From Methanothermococcus thermolithotrophicus DSM 2095 (GTDB taxonomy: Archaea > AGJL01 > Methanococci > Methanococcales > Methanococcaceae): DNA of 64,000 nt. The translations under genes were made by a program, and so were the position numbers. Positions 47,710 to 58,480 of this stretch are shown here, piece by piece (position 1 is the first letter of the stretch; the number at the start of each line of letters is the position of its first letter). The stretch is from assembly GCF_946463545.1 (NCBI RefSeq), contig NZ_OX296583.1:1642497-1706496 (forward strand), written 5' to 3'. The notes below the pieces were generated by a model. The model saw only the letters and a program-made list of their open reading frames with translations, did not search any database and was not told the DNA's origin.

Positions 47710-50007
47710 TTACAATTCGCTGTTTTTGTTTCTTATTGCATCGAGTATTATCTTTTGTTCAGTTCTTGCTACAACATTTCTTATGGTTTCTACAGCATCG
47801 ATATTTGCAGATATGCTGGTTATACCCCATTCTACAAGTTTTTCTACGATCTGAGGTCTGCTTCCAGCCTGTCCACAGATTGAAGTTTTTATACCGTGTT
47901 TTTTACATGCTTTTATAACATGTTCAATAAGTTTCATAACCGCAGGGTGGTTTTCCATATAGTATTTTGAAACGAATTCGTTGTTCCTGTCTATTGCTAT
48001 GGTATACTGTGTTAAATCATTGGTTCCCAAGCTTATGAAATCTATACCTTCTTCTATTATATCCTCAATTATCAAGGCTGCAGCAGGGGTTTCAACCATT
48101 ACACCAAACTCAATATCCTTCTCAAGATTCAACCCAATTTCACAAGCAATTTTTTTAACTGCCTTAATTTCATCTGCATTGGTTACAAGAGGTATCATTA
48201 TACTTATATTTTTGTAGCCTTCTTCCCTTAACTTCTTAATAGCAAGGAGCTCACATTTTAAAATCTCTGATTGATCAAGTCCTCTTCTAATACCTCTCCA
48301 GCCCATCATTGGGTTGTGTTCTTCTGGTTCATCGTCTCCGCCTTGTAATCCTCTGAATTCATCTGTTGGAGCATCCAATGTTCTGTAGGTTATAGGTCTT
48401 GGGTAGAATGCATCTGCAACCTTTCTTATTCCCTCTGCAAATACATCAATCAAAGCCTCTTCCCCTTGTTCAGCTAAAATCTTACTTGGATGTACTCCAG
48501 TTCCTAAAATCATGTGTTCTGCCCTTAATAAACCTACACCATCGGCTCCAGTTGCAGCAGCTCTTTCAGCAACTTCTGGCATACTTACATTTACCTTTAT
48601 CTCTGTAGCAGTTATCACCGGAGCTCCCTGATATACTACCTGAGCTCCTGTTTCTTTCACTTCTTCTTTTTTCTTTATTTCTCCTTCATAGACTACTCCT
48701 TTTTCACCATCTACTGTAACAATCATGTTGTCCTTTAAAACATGGGTAGCGTTTTTTGTACCTACCACACATGGTGTTCCGAGCTCTCTTGAAATGATGG
48801 CTGCGTGACAGGTAAGGCCACCATCGCTTGTAACAATAGCACTTGCCCTTTTCATTGCAGGGACCATATCCGGAGTTGTCATTTTTGTGACTAAAATGTC
48901 TCCATCTTCAATTTTTCCTATTTCTTCAAGGTCCATGATTATTTTTACTTTTCCTGAAGCAACACCCGGTGATGCTCCAATACCTTTTACCAAAATTTTA
49001 GCTTCAACTTCTTCAGCTCCCTTTCTTTCCACTTCTTTTTTCTCCCCTAATGTTGTAATAGGCCTTGCTTGAAGCATGAATATTTCACCCTTTTCAATGG
49101 CCCATTCAATATCCATTGGTCTCTTGTAGTGCTGTTCAATTCTCATACCTATTTCTGCCAATTTTATTATTTCTTCTTCAGTTAAAACCTGTTTTTCCTT
49201 TAAATCGTCTGGAGTAGGTATTTCTTTTGTTTCCCCATTTTCATCCTTTATAAACATTGTATCCTTTTTTGCAACGTAAATATCAACCACTTTTAATGGG
49301 TCTTTTTCTACTATGTAGGTATCTGGGCTTACAGTTCCACTAACAACACCTTCACCTAATCCCCAGGCTCCTTCAATAACCATTTGATTGTAATCTTGAT
49401 TGATTGGGTTTACGGTAAACATTACACCGGCTTTGTCGGCATTTACCATTCTTTGAACAACTGCAGCTAGAGCTACTTTAAAGTGGTCAAATCCTTTCTG
49501 TTCTCTGTAAAATATTGCTCTTGGGGTAAACAATGATGAGAAACACTTTTGTACACTTTTAACAACTTCTTCGGCCCCTTTAATATTCAAATAGGTATCC
49601 TGCTGACCTGCAAAACTTGCATCAGGTAAATCTTCTGCAGTAGCTGAGCTCCTAACTGCAACAAATACTTCTTCTCCCCCGCTCATCTCACAGAGCCTAT
49701 GATAACTTTCAATAATGCTCAATCTCAAATCATCTGGCATTTTTGCAGTTTCAATGAGTTTTCTTATTTCTTTTGAAGCTTTAGTTAATTCTTTTGTGTC
49801 GTTAACATCCAATCCACTTAAGATATTTCTTATTTTTTCGTCCAATTTTGTCTCATTAATAAAGTACCTGTAAGCTTCTGAAGTAACAACAAATGCTGGA
49901 GGCACCGGTAATTTTGCATTCCACATTTCACCTAAAGAGGCTCCTTTTCCACCTGCTATATTAACATCTTCATTCCTTAGATCATCTAACCATGCTATTA
50001 GTTTCAT
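47710..50007 (-). CDS. ppsA: Phosphoenolpyruvate synthase
   Basis: A 765-residue PEP synthase (pyruvate, water dikinase), which makes PEP from pyruvate and ATP for gluconeogenesis. Domains run from ATP-grasp-like (GGKGASLGEM, VRSSATAEDLPDASFAGQQDTYLN) through the swivelling phosphohistidine domain (TSDGGLTCHAAIISRELG) to the PEP-binding TIM barrel (GWRGIRRGL, LGTNDLTQYT, CGQAGS). The length is full. AGGGAGGAATAAC precedes the ATG. A minus-strand TATA-like AGTATATATAAAG lies near 50073-50085. Confidence 0.96.
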   Translation of the reverse strand: MKLIAWLDDLRNEDVNIAGGKGASLGEMWNAKLPVPPAFVVTSEAYRYFINETKLDEKIRNILSGLDVNDTKELTKASKEIRKLIETAKMPDDLRLSIIESYHRLCEMSGGEEVFVAVRSSATAEDLPDASFAGQQDTYLNIKGAEEVVKSVQKCFSSLFTPRAIFYREQKGFDHFKVALAAVVQRMVNADKAGVMFTVNPINQDYNQMVIEGAWGLGEGVVSGTVSPDTYIVEKDPLKVVDIYVAKKDTMFIKDENGETKEIPTPDDLKEKQVLTEEEIIKLAEIGMRIEQHYKRPMDIEWAIEKGEIFMLQARPITTLGEKKEVERKGAEEVEAKILVKGIGASPGVASGKVKIIMDLEEIGKIEDGDILVTKMTTPDMVPAMKRASAIVTSDGGLTCHAAIISRELGTPCVVGTKNATHVLKDNMIVTVDGEKGVVYEGEIKKKEEVKETGAQVVYQGAPVITATEIKVNVSMPEVAERAAATGADGVGLLRAEHMILGTGVHPSKILAEQGEEALIDVFAEGIRKVADAFYPRPITYRTLDAPTDEFRGLQGGDDEPEEHNPMMGWRGIRRGLDQSEILKCELLAIKKLREEGYKNISIMIPLVTNADEIKAVKKIACEIGLNLEKDIEFGVMVETPAAALIIEDIIEEGIDFISLGTNDLTQYTIAIDRNNEFVSKYYMENHPAVMKLIEHVIKACKKHGIKTSICGQAGSRPQIVEKLVEWGITSISANIDAVETIRNVVARTEQKIILDAIRNKNSEL

Positions 50008-50072
50008 GTTATTCCTCCCTTATGATTGAGATATGGTATATTAGAAAAAGAGTTTATTAATATTTACTTTAT

Positions 50073-50085
50073 ATATACTACGTTA
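50073..50085 (-). promoter_or_regulatory. Probable TATA box of ppsA
   Basis: On the minus strand AGTATATATAAAG lies about 70 bp before the ppsA start. The rest of the 904-bp gap (50008-50911) between ppsA and pstS holds no convincing gene; weak coding-like stretches near 50300-50560 are full of stops. Confidence 0.5.
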
Positions 50086-50819
50086 AGCCATAGACTCAGA
50101 ACAGGTTATAATATCTAACCATCATTCCAAACCTCAATATATGCATATTTCAAAGGTAATATCATGCCGGTGTAACCGCACCTCCTATTGTATCAGTATA
50201 TCGAATGCATGTACATCTGGAATCGCTTTTTTAATTTATATAATTAGTATTTATATGATAGCATATATATTAATTCTATTGTACTTTTAAATACTGTATA
50301 GTTTTCCAGCGTTCAATAGTGGTATAATATATGATGACTCGTTATCTATGCCAATATTTGCTTCTATCTTGATTGTATATTTTAATCTATTTTTCTTACT
50401 GAATTATTGGTTTATACTTTTTATCCCTTTGTCATACAATGATGAACGGTTGGTGTTCACGCCGTGATTGTATGTCTATATTCCCAAATTTCTCTTGTAA
50501 AGCCCTATGGAGTCATATTACAATATCGTTAAAATCTGCTCATCAGATATATGAAGTATGTGTCATTTTAGAGTTTCTTGCTTTTAGGATCCTCGTTAAT
50601 AGTTTTTAACTGTGTGATATAAAGAGAGAGACTGTTAAAATGAGCCAGTCATCAAATTTCAGTCATCATTAACATGGCTTCACCTACGATGTTACATTTG
50701 ATATTATCTCGTGATACTTTGTAAAGCTTTTGGTTGGATATTTTACTACATTATTCTGAGTTTAGACTTGTAACAGTTATTAATGATGAAGCGGTATATT
50801 CATTCATTATACCTATTAG

Positions 50820-50834
50820 TTCATATTTTATGAA
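50820..50834. promoter_or_regulatory. Palindrome upstream of the pst promoter
   Basis: TTCATA-TTT-TATGAA is a perfect inverted repeat with a three-base centre. It lies about 25 bp before a TATA-like ATTTATATATTC (near 50860) that would drive pstS. It may bind a phosphate-responsive regulator; the regulator is not identified here. Confidence 0.35.
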
Positions 50835-50911
50835 ATAAATGTAGCAAAATAGAAACATTTATATATTCGTAATGTAGAGGGATTATTATCAAAAAGTTTA
50901 GAGGTGATCCC

Positions 50912-51763
50912 TTGAAAAGGTATCTCGGCCTAATTTTTGGCCTATTGCTGATAAGTTCGTTTGTCAGTTTTAGTGGATGTATTGGTGGTGGTCCTGCCGA
51001 TTCAAACAGTGTAAGTGCCAATAATCAGCCAGTAACAATAAAAATCTCAGGTTCAACTACAGTATTACCAATTGCTAAAGAGGCTGCAAAAAAATTTATG
51101 ATGAAAAATCCAAACTACAACCTTGAAGTATCAGGTGGAGGTTCAGGTTTTGGTGTCAAACAAGTTGCTGAAGGCTTGGTTGACATTGGTATGGCTTCAA
51201 GAGACTTAAAAGCTGAAGAAAAAGAGAAATATCCTAATTTAATCACTCACAGCATAGCTCGCGATGGTGTGGCAGTTGTAGTTCACCCAGAAAACCCAGT
51301 TTCAGATTTAACACAAGAGCAAGTTAAAAAAATCTTCTCAGGAGAAATTACCAACTGGAAAGAAGTTGGAGGTCCTGACGCACCTATAAACGTTTACACA
51401 AGGGACGAAGAAAGTGGTACTAGAGAAGTATTCTGGGAAAAAGCACTTGGTAAAGGAAAAATTACTGAAAAAGCTACAGTAGTTAATTCAAATGGTGCAA
51501 TGAAAACTGCAGTTAAACAGGACAAGAACGGAATAGGCTACCTTTCAATTGGATATGTTGACAGCACTATTAAAGCTGTTAAGTTCAATGGTGTAGAACC
51601 TACAGAAGAAAATGTTAAAAAAGGAATTTATAAAGTTTCAAGAGCTCTAAACATGATTACAAATGGGGAACCATCTCCTGCAGTACAGGCTTACTTAGAC
51701 TATGTTTTAAGTCCTGAAGGTCAAGAAATAGTTAGAGAAAAAGGCTACCTACCTATTAAATAA
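50912..51763 (+). CDS. pstS: Phosphate-binding lipoprotein PstS
   Basis: A 283-residue phosphate ABC transporter binding protein. It has a lipoprotein signal ending SGCIGGG, then ISGSTTVLPIAKEAAKKF, SGGGSGFGVKQVAEG, IARDGVAVVVHPENP and TRDEESGTREVFWE, all phosphate-site segments. It begins with TTG after GAGGTGATCCC. A 327-bp AT-rich gap follows before pstC, so pstCAB may have extra regulation. Confidence 0.95.
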   Translation: MKRYLGLIFGLLLISSFVSFSGCIGGGPADSNSVSANNQPVTIKISGSTTVLPIAKEAAKKFMMKNPNYNLEVSGGGSGFGVKQVAEGLVDIGMASRDLKAEEKEKYPNLITHSIARDGVAVVVHPENPVSDLTQEQVKKIFSGEITNWKEVGGPDAPINVYTRDEESGTREVFWEKALGKGKITEKATVVNSNGAMKTAVKQDKNGIGYLSIGYVDSTIKAVKFNGVEPTEENVKKGIYKVSRALNMITNGEPSPAVQAYLDYVLSPEGQEIVREKGYLPIK

Positions 51764-52090
51764 ATAAAATATTCTTCTCAATTTTTTAGATTTATATATG
51801 TCAGTTAGATAAATTTACGAATATTTTGTGGTCAAATATAAATACAGCATACCTCAATAATATCCCCTGTTTACCACAAAACAATAAGTTTTTATGTAAG
51901 CCATTGAATGAACATATTAGTTAATATTAATTTACAACATTCAATAAGTTTTTGATTTCATCCACTTCAGTTCGGAAATTAAATAAAATTCCGAAGTAAT
52001 TTCTTATCCATTATCTAATACTGCAATTGAAGGTTGAAGGTTGTAATGGAGTAGCAACTTTTGTCCAAATCATTCGGAATGGTGAAAAAA

Positions 52091-52966
52091 ATGCATAAAA
52101 GGAACGTATTTGAATTTATTTTGGAAAATTTCTTAAAATTGTGCGCATTATTTTCGAGTATAATCATCTTAGCGATGATTTTGTTTTTAATATTCAATGG
52201 CATACCTGCATTTAATTTTATAAGTCCTGTAGATTTTGTTTTTGGGATGAAATGGAATCCAACTATGGGCTATTATGGAATATTTCCCATGATAGTTGGC
52301 TCTTTTGTCGTAACTATTTTGGCTCTTTTGTTTGCAGTTCCTCTAGGTGTAGGTTGTGCCATATTTTTGGCTGAAATGGCACCTAAAAGAGTACAAAGTA
52401 TTTTAAGACCAGCTATTGAAATTTTAACTGCAATACCATCTGTTGTTTATGGTTTCGTAGGTATGGTTTTGTTAGTTCCATTTCTCAGAGATTTTTTCAA
52501 TGTAAATCCGGGATTTAGTTGGCTGGCAGCTTCAATAATACTGGCAGTTATGATATTACCTACAATAACCGTCCTATCAGAAGATGCGATAAATTCAGTT
52601 CCACGTGAGTTAAAAGAAGGTAGTTTAGCACTCGGATCCACAAAATGGCAGACTATTAAGAAGGTAATTCTTCCAGCAGCATTAAGTGGTATTCTATCAA
52701 GTATAGTGCTGGGAATGGGAAGAGCTATTGGGGAAACCATGGCAGTTTTAATGGTTGCAGGAAACTGGGCCCTTATACCAAGATCAGTATTTGATCCCGT
52801 TAGACCGTTAACTTCACATATAGTTTTAAACATTAAGGAAGCGGCTTCAGGAAGTGTGGTATACTATGCAATGTTTGCAACAGGCATAGTTTTGTTTGTA
52901 ATGGTTATTGGATTAAATCTAATTTCGCAATATTTAGATAAGAAATATAGAATAAAATGGGATTAA
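52091..52966 (+). CDS. pstC: Phosphate ABC transporter permease PstC
   Basis: A 291-residue permease with about six membrane segments, an EAA-type loop (LKEGSLALGSTKWQTIKKVILPAALSG) and GRAIGETMAVLMVAGN. I chose ATG 52091 after GGTGAAAAAA; an in-frame start 30 bases earlier has no such site. It is followed by pstA after 73 bp. Confidence 0.94.
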   Translation: MHKRNVFEFILENFLKLCALFSSIIILAMILFLIFNGIPAFNFISPVDFVFGMKWNPTMGYYGIFPMIVGSFVVTILALLFAVPLGVGCAIFLAEMAPKRVQSILRPAIEILTAIPSVVYGFVGMVLLVPFLRDFFNVNPGFSWLAASIILAVMILPTITVLSEDAINSVPRELKEGSLALGSTKWQTIKKVILPAALSGILSSIVLGMGRAIGETMAVLMVAGNWALIPRSVFDPVRPLTSHIVLNIKEAASGSVVYYAMFATGIVLFVMVIGLNLISQYLDKKYRIKWD

Positions 52967-53039
52967 ATAAAGTTAAGTACATTGGATCATTATAATACTA
53001 AACAATGTCAGAATCACTTAACGTTTAAAAGGTGGGATT

Positions 53040-53909
53040 TTGAACCATTCGCAAAGAGCCAGATTAGAAGAAAAAATTGCATTTTTCACACTGTACCTCT
53101 TTGGGTTTACAGTAATTGGTATATTATTTGTAATAGTGGGTTATATCTTTGTCAATGGAATAGGCGCAATAAACATGGAATTCTTCTTTGGAGAAAGTAA
53201 CCCAATTAACGTTATACTTGGAACAGAACGAACATTTGATGGAATATGGAATTCCATTCTCGGAACTTTTGCCTTGGTTGTACTGTCGGTATTATTCTCC
53301 ATACCTTTTGGTGTACTGGGGGCCATATATCTACATGAATATGCATCAGATAATATCCTAACAAGAATAATTAGATTCTCATCTGACTGTTTGGCAGGAT
53401 TTCCTTCAATCGTCTTTGGTCTCTTTGGTTATGCCATAGCAATTAAAACAGTTGGACCATGTCTCCTAATTGGGGCTTTAACTCTATCATTTATGGTACT
53501 TCCCACCATAATTAGGGCTACTGAAGAAGGTCTTAAAGCAGTACCTCCAGGATTAAGGGAAGGTAGTTTGGCACTTGGAGCTACAAAATGGCAAACCATT
53601 AGAAAAGTCGTAGTTCCGACCGCACTGCCTCAAATTATAACTGGAATAATATTATCCATGGGGAGAAGTGCAGAAGAAACCGCTGCAATTATGTTCACAG
53701 CTGCAACTGCCTTTTCGTTTGGTATAGGTTTATTTAATAGGGTAGAAGCACTACCTTTTAGCTTATATGTACTTGCTACAGAATATTCAACAGCTGAAGA
53801 ACTACAGATGGCCTACGGTATTGCCTTAGTCCTTATATTAATGATGTTCATCTTATTTGGTTTAGCAAATATACTCAAAAACAGATTTAAAATGACATCA
53901 TCTCAATAA
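53040..53909 (+). CDS. pstA: Phosphate ABC transporter permease PstA
   Basis: A 289-residue permease, partner of PstC, with LREGSLALGATKWQTIRKVVVPTALPQ as the coupling loop and GRSAEETAAIMFTAA. TTG start with GGTGG at 53031-53035, and no ATG nearby fits. The coupling-loop DNA is similar to that of pstC, as expected for paralogous permeases. Confidence 0.94.
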   Translation: MNHSQRARLEEKIAFFTLYLFGFTVIGILFVIVGYIFVNGIGAINMEFFFGESNPINVILGTERTFDGIWNSILGTFALVVLSVLFSIPFGVLGAIYLHEYASDNILTRIIRFSSDCLAGFPSIVFGLFGYAIAIKTVGPCLLIGALTLSFMVLPTIIRATEEGLKAVPPGLREGSLALGATKWQTIRKVVVPTALPQIITGIILSMGRSAEETAAIMFTAATAFSFGIGLFNRVEALPFSLYVLATEYSTAEELQMAYGIALVLILMMFILFGLANILKNRFKMTSSQ

Positions 53910-53984
53910 TGAAATAAATTATGTAGAACTTTTAAAATAAGATTCAATGACGCAAAATAACAACTAAATAAGTAGGTGGGTCAG

Positions 53985-54740
53985 ATGGATTTAAAAATGA
54001 ATACAAAGAATGTAAATTTGTGGTATGGTGAAAAGCGAGCTTTAAAGGGCATTAATTTACCAATCTATGAAAAAAAAATTACTGCATTAATTGGACCGAG
54101 TGGTTGCGGTAAATCTACGTTCTTAAGATGCTTAAACAGGATGAACGATTTAATCCCCACTGTAAAAATAGAAGGCGAAATTTTACTTGATGGAAAAAAT
54201 ATCTATGACAAAGATGTGGATGTTGTGGAACTAAGAAAGAGAGTAGGAATGGTATTCCAAAAACCAAATCCATTTCCAATGAGTATTTATGACAATGTCG
54301 CCTACGGCCCAAGAATACATGGAATAACCGACAAAAAAACATTGGATGAAATCGTGGAGTGGGCTTTGAAAAAGGCCGCACTATGGGACGAAGTTAAAGA
54401 TGACTTAAAAAAATCAGCTTTAGGTCTTTCAGGGGGGCAGCAGCAAAGATTATGTATTGCAAGAACCATCGCTGTGAAACCAGAAGTTATATTGATGGAT
54501 GAGCCTACTTCCGCACTTGATCCAATTTCCACTTTAAAAATTGAAGATCTAATGGCTGAGCTCAAAAAAGATTATACGATTGTTATAGTTACTCACAACA
54601 TGCAACAGGCAAGTAGGATCTCAGACTACACTGGATTCTTTTTAATGGGGAGACTCATAGAATTTAACAAAACTGAGAAAATATTCCTTGAACCTGAGAA
54701 AAAAGAAACTGAAAACTACATAAGGGGTTTATTTGGATAA
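53985..54740 (+). CDS. pstB: Phosphate ABC transporter ATPase PstB
   Basis: A 251-residue ABC ATPase: [16 protein letters not shown], Walker [35 protein letters not shown] (PstB-specific Q-loop), [17 protein letters not shown] and [18 protein letters not shown] 53985 follows AGGTGGGTCAG. Complete and typical. Confidence 0.96.
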   Translation: MDLKMNTKNVNLWYGEKRALKGINLPIYEKKITALIGPSGCGKSTFLRCLNRMNDLIPTVKIEGEILLDGKNIYDKDVDVVELRKRVGMVFQKPNPFPMSIYDNVAYGPRIHGITDKKTLDEIVEWALKKAALWDEVKDDLKKSALGLSGGQQQRLCIARTIAVKPEVILMDEPTSALDPISTLKIEDLMAELKKDYTIVIVTHNMQQASRISDYTGFFLMGRLIEFNKTEKIFLEPEKKETENYIRGLFG

Positions 54741-54781
54741 ATGCCTAAAGTTTAGAATATTAATTAAGGGGGGTGAACTAT

Positions 54782-55397
54782 ATGGGGGGAAAAGTTCCTA
54801 GAGAAGCATTTCTTAAAAAAATTCAAAAGATAGAAGATAATGTATTGGATATGAGTATCCTATGTTTGGGCATTCTGAGAAAATCTATGGTCGCATTTTT
54901 AAATTCCGATAAAAAACTTGCCAAAGAGGTAATTAAATGTGATAGTTCGCTGGATAAAAAAGTAAGAGAACTTGAAGAAAAATGTGTTTCAATTATTGCA
55001 CTTCAGCAACCTGTTGCAACCGACTTGAAGACTGTAATGACAATTATTAAAATAATCTCCAAACTGGAGATAATTGGAAACTATACCATAAAAATAGCGC
55101 AAATAACTTTGAAATCCAAATCTAATATCAAAAGAGATAATAAACTGTTGAATTTAATGATGGAAAAAATTGAAGCTATGTCCATAGATTCTTTGATAGC
55201 ATTTAAAACTGGAAACGAAAAGTTAGCAATGGATGTTCACGAGAGAAACAAGGAGATAAAAGAACTATGCTATGAAATTTATATGGATATGGTAAATTTA
55301 AGTATGCAAAGTCCAGAAAAGTGGAGAGCTAATTTTAACTGCAAAGTATTTAGAGGGATGTGGAGATATAATTGCACTTGGTCTGGAAAGTACTTAG
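54782..55397 (+). pseudogene. phoU: phoU copy 1, C-terminus shifted out of frame
   Basis: A PhoU-family negative regulator of phosphate uptake. The first helical repeat is clear ([36 protein letters not shown]). Near 55320 the reading frame shifts: the expected C-terminal [18 protein letters not shown] lies in another frame and ends with TAG at 55395-55397. In the actual frame translation runs on into copy 2, giving one 447-residue fused protein (54782-56125). ATG 54782 follows GGGGGGTGAACT. Either copy 1 is broken, or the fusion is functional. Confidence 0.7.
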
Positions 55398-55447
55398 GGG
55401 AAGAAAAATTACTCAATAGAGCCCAATGGACAACATCAGGTGATAAA

Positions 55448-56125
55448 ATGACTAGGGAAGCATTCTATGTAAAAATTGAAGAAATAGAAAGTGATGTAAT
55501 AGATATGGGCAACCTTTGTATGGATGCTTTAAGAAAATCAGTTGATTCATTTTTAAACTGCAATAAAGAACTTGCAAAAGAAGTCAGAGAGGGAGATGAT
55601 TTAATAGATAGAAAGGAAATGGAAATTGAAGAAAAATGTGTTTCAATTATTGCACTTCAGCAACCTGTTGCAACCGATTTAAGGGAGATACTAACAGTTA
55701 TTAAAACAATATCAAAACTAGAGAAAATAGGAGATAGTGCTTCAAAAATAGCCAAAATAGTTCTAAAATCTGAATTAAATGCCGAAAGAGAAAATGAGAT
55801 ATTAAATGTAATGCTAGATTATCTTGAAAGCATGTTAAAAGATGCATTAATTGCATTTAAAACAAAAAACGAGGAATTGGCAAGAGAAGTATATGACCGA
55901 GATAGAAAAGTAGACCGATTATATGAACAGCTCTATAGGGAGATGATGAGCTACGTAATTGAAAATCCTAAAAACATTACCATGGCCACAGAGACTATCT
56001 TTGCTGCAAAGTATTTGGAAAGAATCGGTGATTTAATAGCATCCATTGGAGATAGGATAGTTTATATGATAACTGGAGAGCGTATAAAAGAAGAGGAATT
56101 TGATTTTAAACATTATGAAAGTTAG
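55448..56125 (+). CDS. phoU: Phosphate uptake regulator PhoU, copy 2
   Basis: A 225-residue complete PhoU with the two three-helix repeats: [37 protein letters not shown], then [23 protein letters not shown], the metal-binding ERIGD region. It has its own AGGTGATAAA before ATG 55448, supporting that it was a separate gene. A 52-base stretch (55626-55677) is identical to 54972-55023 in copy 1, a sign of recent duplication or gene conversion. Last gene of the pst group. Confidence 0.88.
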   Translation: MTREAFYVKIEEIESDVIDMGNLCMDALRKSVDSFLNCNKELAKEVREGDDLIDRKEMEIEEKCVSIIALQQPVATDLREILTVIKTISKLEKIGDSASKIAKIVLKSELNAERENEILNVMLDYLESMLKDALIAFKTKNEELAREVYDRDRKVDRLYEQLYREMMSYVIENPKNITMATETIFAAKYLERIGDLIASIGDRIVYMITGERIKEEEFDFKHYES

Positions 56126-56220
56126 ATATGCTTCTTCTATCCAACATTTTTTTAAAAGGATAATAGCAAACTTTTCGATCCAACATTTTAAACATTATGA
56201 AAGCTAATAAGTTTTATTTT

Positions 56221-57711
56221 TTACTGACTTAATTTTTTCTTCCACTCTTCAATAGGTATCGAATATTTTTCTTCTATTTCTTTTCTATAAAGTGTGTTGT
56301 ACGTGCAAAATGGTATGATTCTTCCATCAGGTGTGGCATAATGAATTACGCATCTCTGAGCTCTTCTTGTATCAAAGTTGTATGGGTCCATGAAATGCAT
56401 ACATCCAACTAAAATACTGTTGTAATGGAATTTTGCAAGGGCATTGTTGTCCCCTTTTAGAATTCTTATTATTGTTTCGATTAGTTTCACGTTTGAAGGG
56501 GCCTTTGAGTGCTCCACCAAACTTGGAAGTCTTTTCGTAATTTTCAAAATTATTTTTGCCCGTTCTGTTTTTGTTAGTTTATGGGGTTCTTTTATCTCTT
56601 GGCTAATCTCATTCAACAATTCTATAAATCCTTCAACATCAAAAAACCTTGTTATTGGAATCAGCTTTTCATTTTCAACAAAAACATAGGTTGCAGCACC
56701 ACAGTGCTGATGGGAACTTAACTTTACTGTAGGTCTATTTCCCCAGAGCTCAACAAATAATGACATAGGTACTACCGAAGGTACTGGATAAAAATCTTCC
56801 TTTAAGATCTCTCCGTTGGTCTGTTCTTCAACCAATTCAACAAAATCAGGAATTGTTATTCTCTGCTCAAATCTTTTATTTTCATCTATTCGTCCAGTAA
56901 ATGAAACAGGTTGAACATTTACATTTCTTACAACATCCACATTTTTTGCAGCAAATCTTATTATATCCCCTATCTGGTCATCATTAACCCCCTTAACAAG
57001 TGTGGGCACTAAAACTATACTTCTAAAATCTGCCTTTCTACAGCTCTCGATAACTTTTAGTTTTACAGGAAGTAGATTTTTACCCCTTGCAGTTAAATAG
57101 GACTTTTCAGTTAAACCGTCAAATTGCAAATAAATTGTTGATAAACCTGCCTCTCTCAGCTTCTTTATGTATTCAACATTTTGAAGTTTAATTCCATTTG
57201 TGGCTATCTGTATATGGATAAAACCGAGCTCCTTGGCAGTTCTTATAATTTCAGGTAAATCTTCCCTAAGTGTGGGCTCCCCTCCTGCAAATTGTATTGC
57301 AGGACATGGTATATTTTCATTCCTCAAATTAACCATCATGTGTTTTATCTCTTCAAGGGATGGTTCGTATATCATCTTGGTACGGTTTGCATTTGCAAAG
57401 CATATTGGGCAGTTTAGATTACATCTATTTGTAACATCCAAATTCGCTAGTACTGTTGTAGATACGTGGCTTGGACACAGTCCACAGTCAAATGGACATC
57501 CATATTTTCTTTCAGTATTTGTATTCTTCAACTTGTCTCCTATGTATTCATATTTCTTGTATTTCTCGTATAGTTCACTATCACTCCAGTATATGTCCCT
57601 AAATTTACCATGTTCCTCACATTCCTTTTTTATTATAACCTCGCCATCTTCTTCAAATACTTCAGCTTCGACTTTCTTTAAACATGTGGGGCATAAGGAT
57701 AAGGTCTTCAA
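56221..57711 (-). CDS. Radical SAM methylase of the MJ0619 type
   Basis: A protein of about 496 residues with an N-terminal Cys-rich segment (LCPTCLKK, CEEHG, CPFDCGLCPSH) and the radical SAM motif CNLNCPICFANA. MJ0619 of Methanocaldococcus jannaschii, with this layout, methylates the pterin ring during methanopterin synthesis; I infer the same role. GGEPTLREDLPEII follows. I prefer TTG 57711 (LKTLSLCPTC) with GGTGGTATT before it; ATG 57750 would add 13 residues without a good site. The C-terminal CIHYATPDGRIIPFCTYNTLY adds further cysteines. Confidence 0.82.
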   Translation of the reverse strand: MKTLSLCPTCLKKVEAEVFEEDGEVIIKKECEEHGKFRDIYWSDSELYEKYKKYEYIGDKLKNTNTERKYGCPFDCGLCPSHVSTTVLANLDVTNRCNLNCPICFANANRTKMIYEPSLEEIKHMMVNLRNENIPCPAIQFAGGEPTLREDLPEIIRTAKELGFIHIQIATNGIKLQNVEYIKKLREAGLSTIYLQFDGLTEKSYLTARGKNLLPVKLKVIESCRKADFRSIVLVPTLVKGVNDDQIGDIIRFAAKNVDVVRNVNVQPVSFTGRIDENKRFEQRITIPDFVELVEEQTNGEILKEDFYPVPSVVPMSLFVELWGNRPTVKLSSHQHCGAATYVFVENEKLIPITRFFDVEGFIELLNEISQEIKEPHKLTKTERAKIILKITKRLPSLVEHSKAPSNVKLIETIIRILKGDNNALAKFHYNSILVGCMHFMDPYNFDTRRAQRCVIHYATPDGRIIPFCTYNTLYRKEIEEKYSIPIEEWKKKLSQ

Positions 57712-57807
57712 AAATACCACCCAACGATATATATTTTCATTATTGAACATGACCCTTTAAAAATTTTTAAAAAGTTTTGGGAGCTCCTAAACTACGATGT
57801 GAAGATT

Positions 57808-58347
57808 TCAATTCTCAGTATTCTCAGTATTTTCATCTATGACTATCTTCACAGGTAAAAATGGTACTTTAATTTCTTTCTTTTTGATTTTTTTATCTAC
57901 CATCATTAAATCATTTAACTTCTTTTGAAGGGACTTTGAAATTTTTTTCACGATCTCTGATGGAGGTATTGCTGAATAAACATACGGTTTTTTACCTGAC
58001 CCCTCTTTATCTAGCTTACCTCTAGTTACAATCCCCTCTCTGTACATTTCTAAAATTGCCTCTCTAACTGTTGAAGGATATATCCCAGTCCCATGAGCTA
58101 TTTCTTCCACTGTACTGTTTTCATACTTTCTAAGATAAATGTAAATTTTTGCCTTAACTTCACTTGACAGCAAGTTTGCCAAACTGTCAATTAAAGATTT
58201 ATCCACATTTTTAATTGTTTTATTAACGGTATTATCATCATCTTTTTCTTTCTCATTGTGTGATGCAGCTTTTACATTCTCTATAATTTCATCGATCTCC
58301 TTTTTTATTTCCCCTTCGTTCTGTTTATTTATATCAACGCCCTCCAT
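57808..58347 (-). CDS. Winged-helix transcriptional regulator
   Basis: A 179-residue protein with an acidic N-terminal region and a winged helix (SSEVKAKIYIYLRKYENSTVEEIAHGTGIYPSTVREAILEMYREGIVTRG), then a coiled, lysine-rich tail. The fold resembles archaeal TrmB/ArsR-like regulators. ATG 58347 follows GAGGGGATAAAT; the upstream in-frame ATG at 58380 lacks a binding site. Target unknown. Confidence 0.7.
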   Translation of the reverse strand: MEGVDINKQNEGEIKKEIDEIIENVKAASHNEKEKDDDNTVNKTIKNVDKSLIDSLANLLSSEVKAKIYIYLRKYENSTVEEIAHGTGIYPSTVREAILEMYREGIVTRGKLDKEGSGKKPYVYSAIPPSEIVKKISKSLQKKLNDLMMVDKKIKKKEIKVPFLPVKIVIDENTENTEN

Positions 58348-58480
58348 ATTTATCCCCTCAGTAATTTTGTCCTCAATCATACAACATAATATTTATCAAT
58401 TAAGGTTTATATATTTTTTTAAATCCAAATTCAGTAATAACTTAAAAAGAATATTGATTATATCAATTGAAGTTTAACTA

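Noticed and set aside
50300..50560. Coding-like stretch on the minus strand that could be a transposase relic
   Set aside because: Peptides are broken by many stops in every frame and match nothing I can name, so it is left as non-coding.
51968..52008. GTTCGGAAATTAAATAAAATTCCGAAG as another palindromic element
   Set aside because: It lacks the two-hairpin plan and the conserved boundary and junction sequences of the family.
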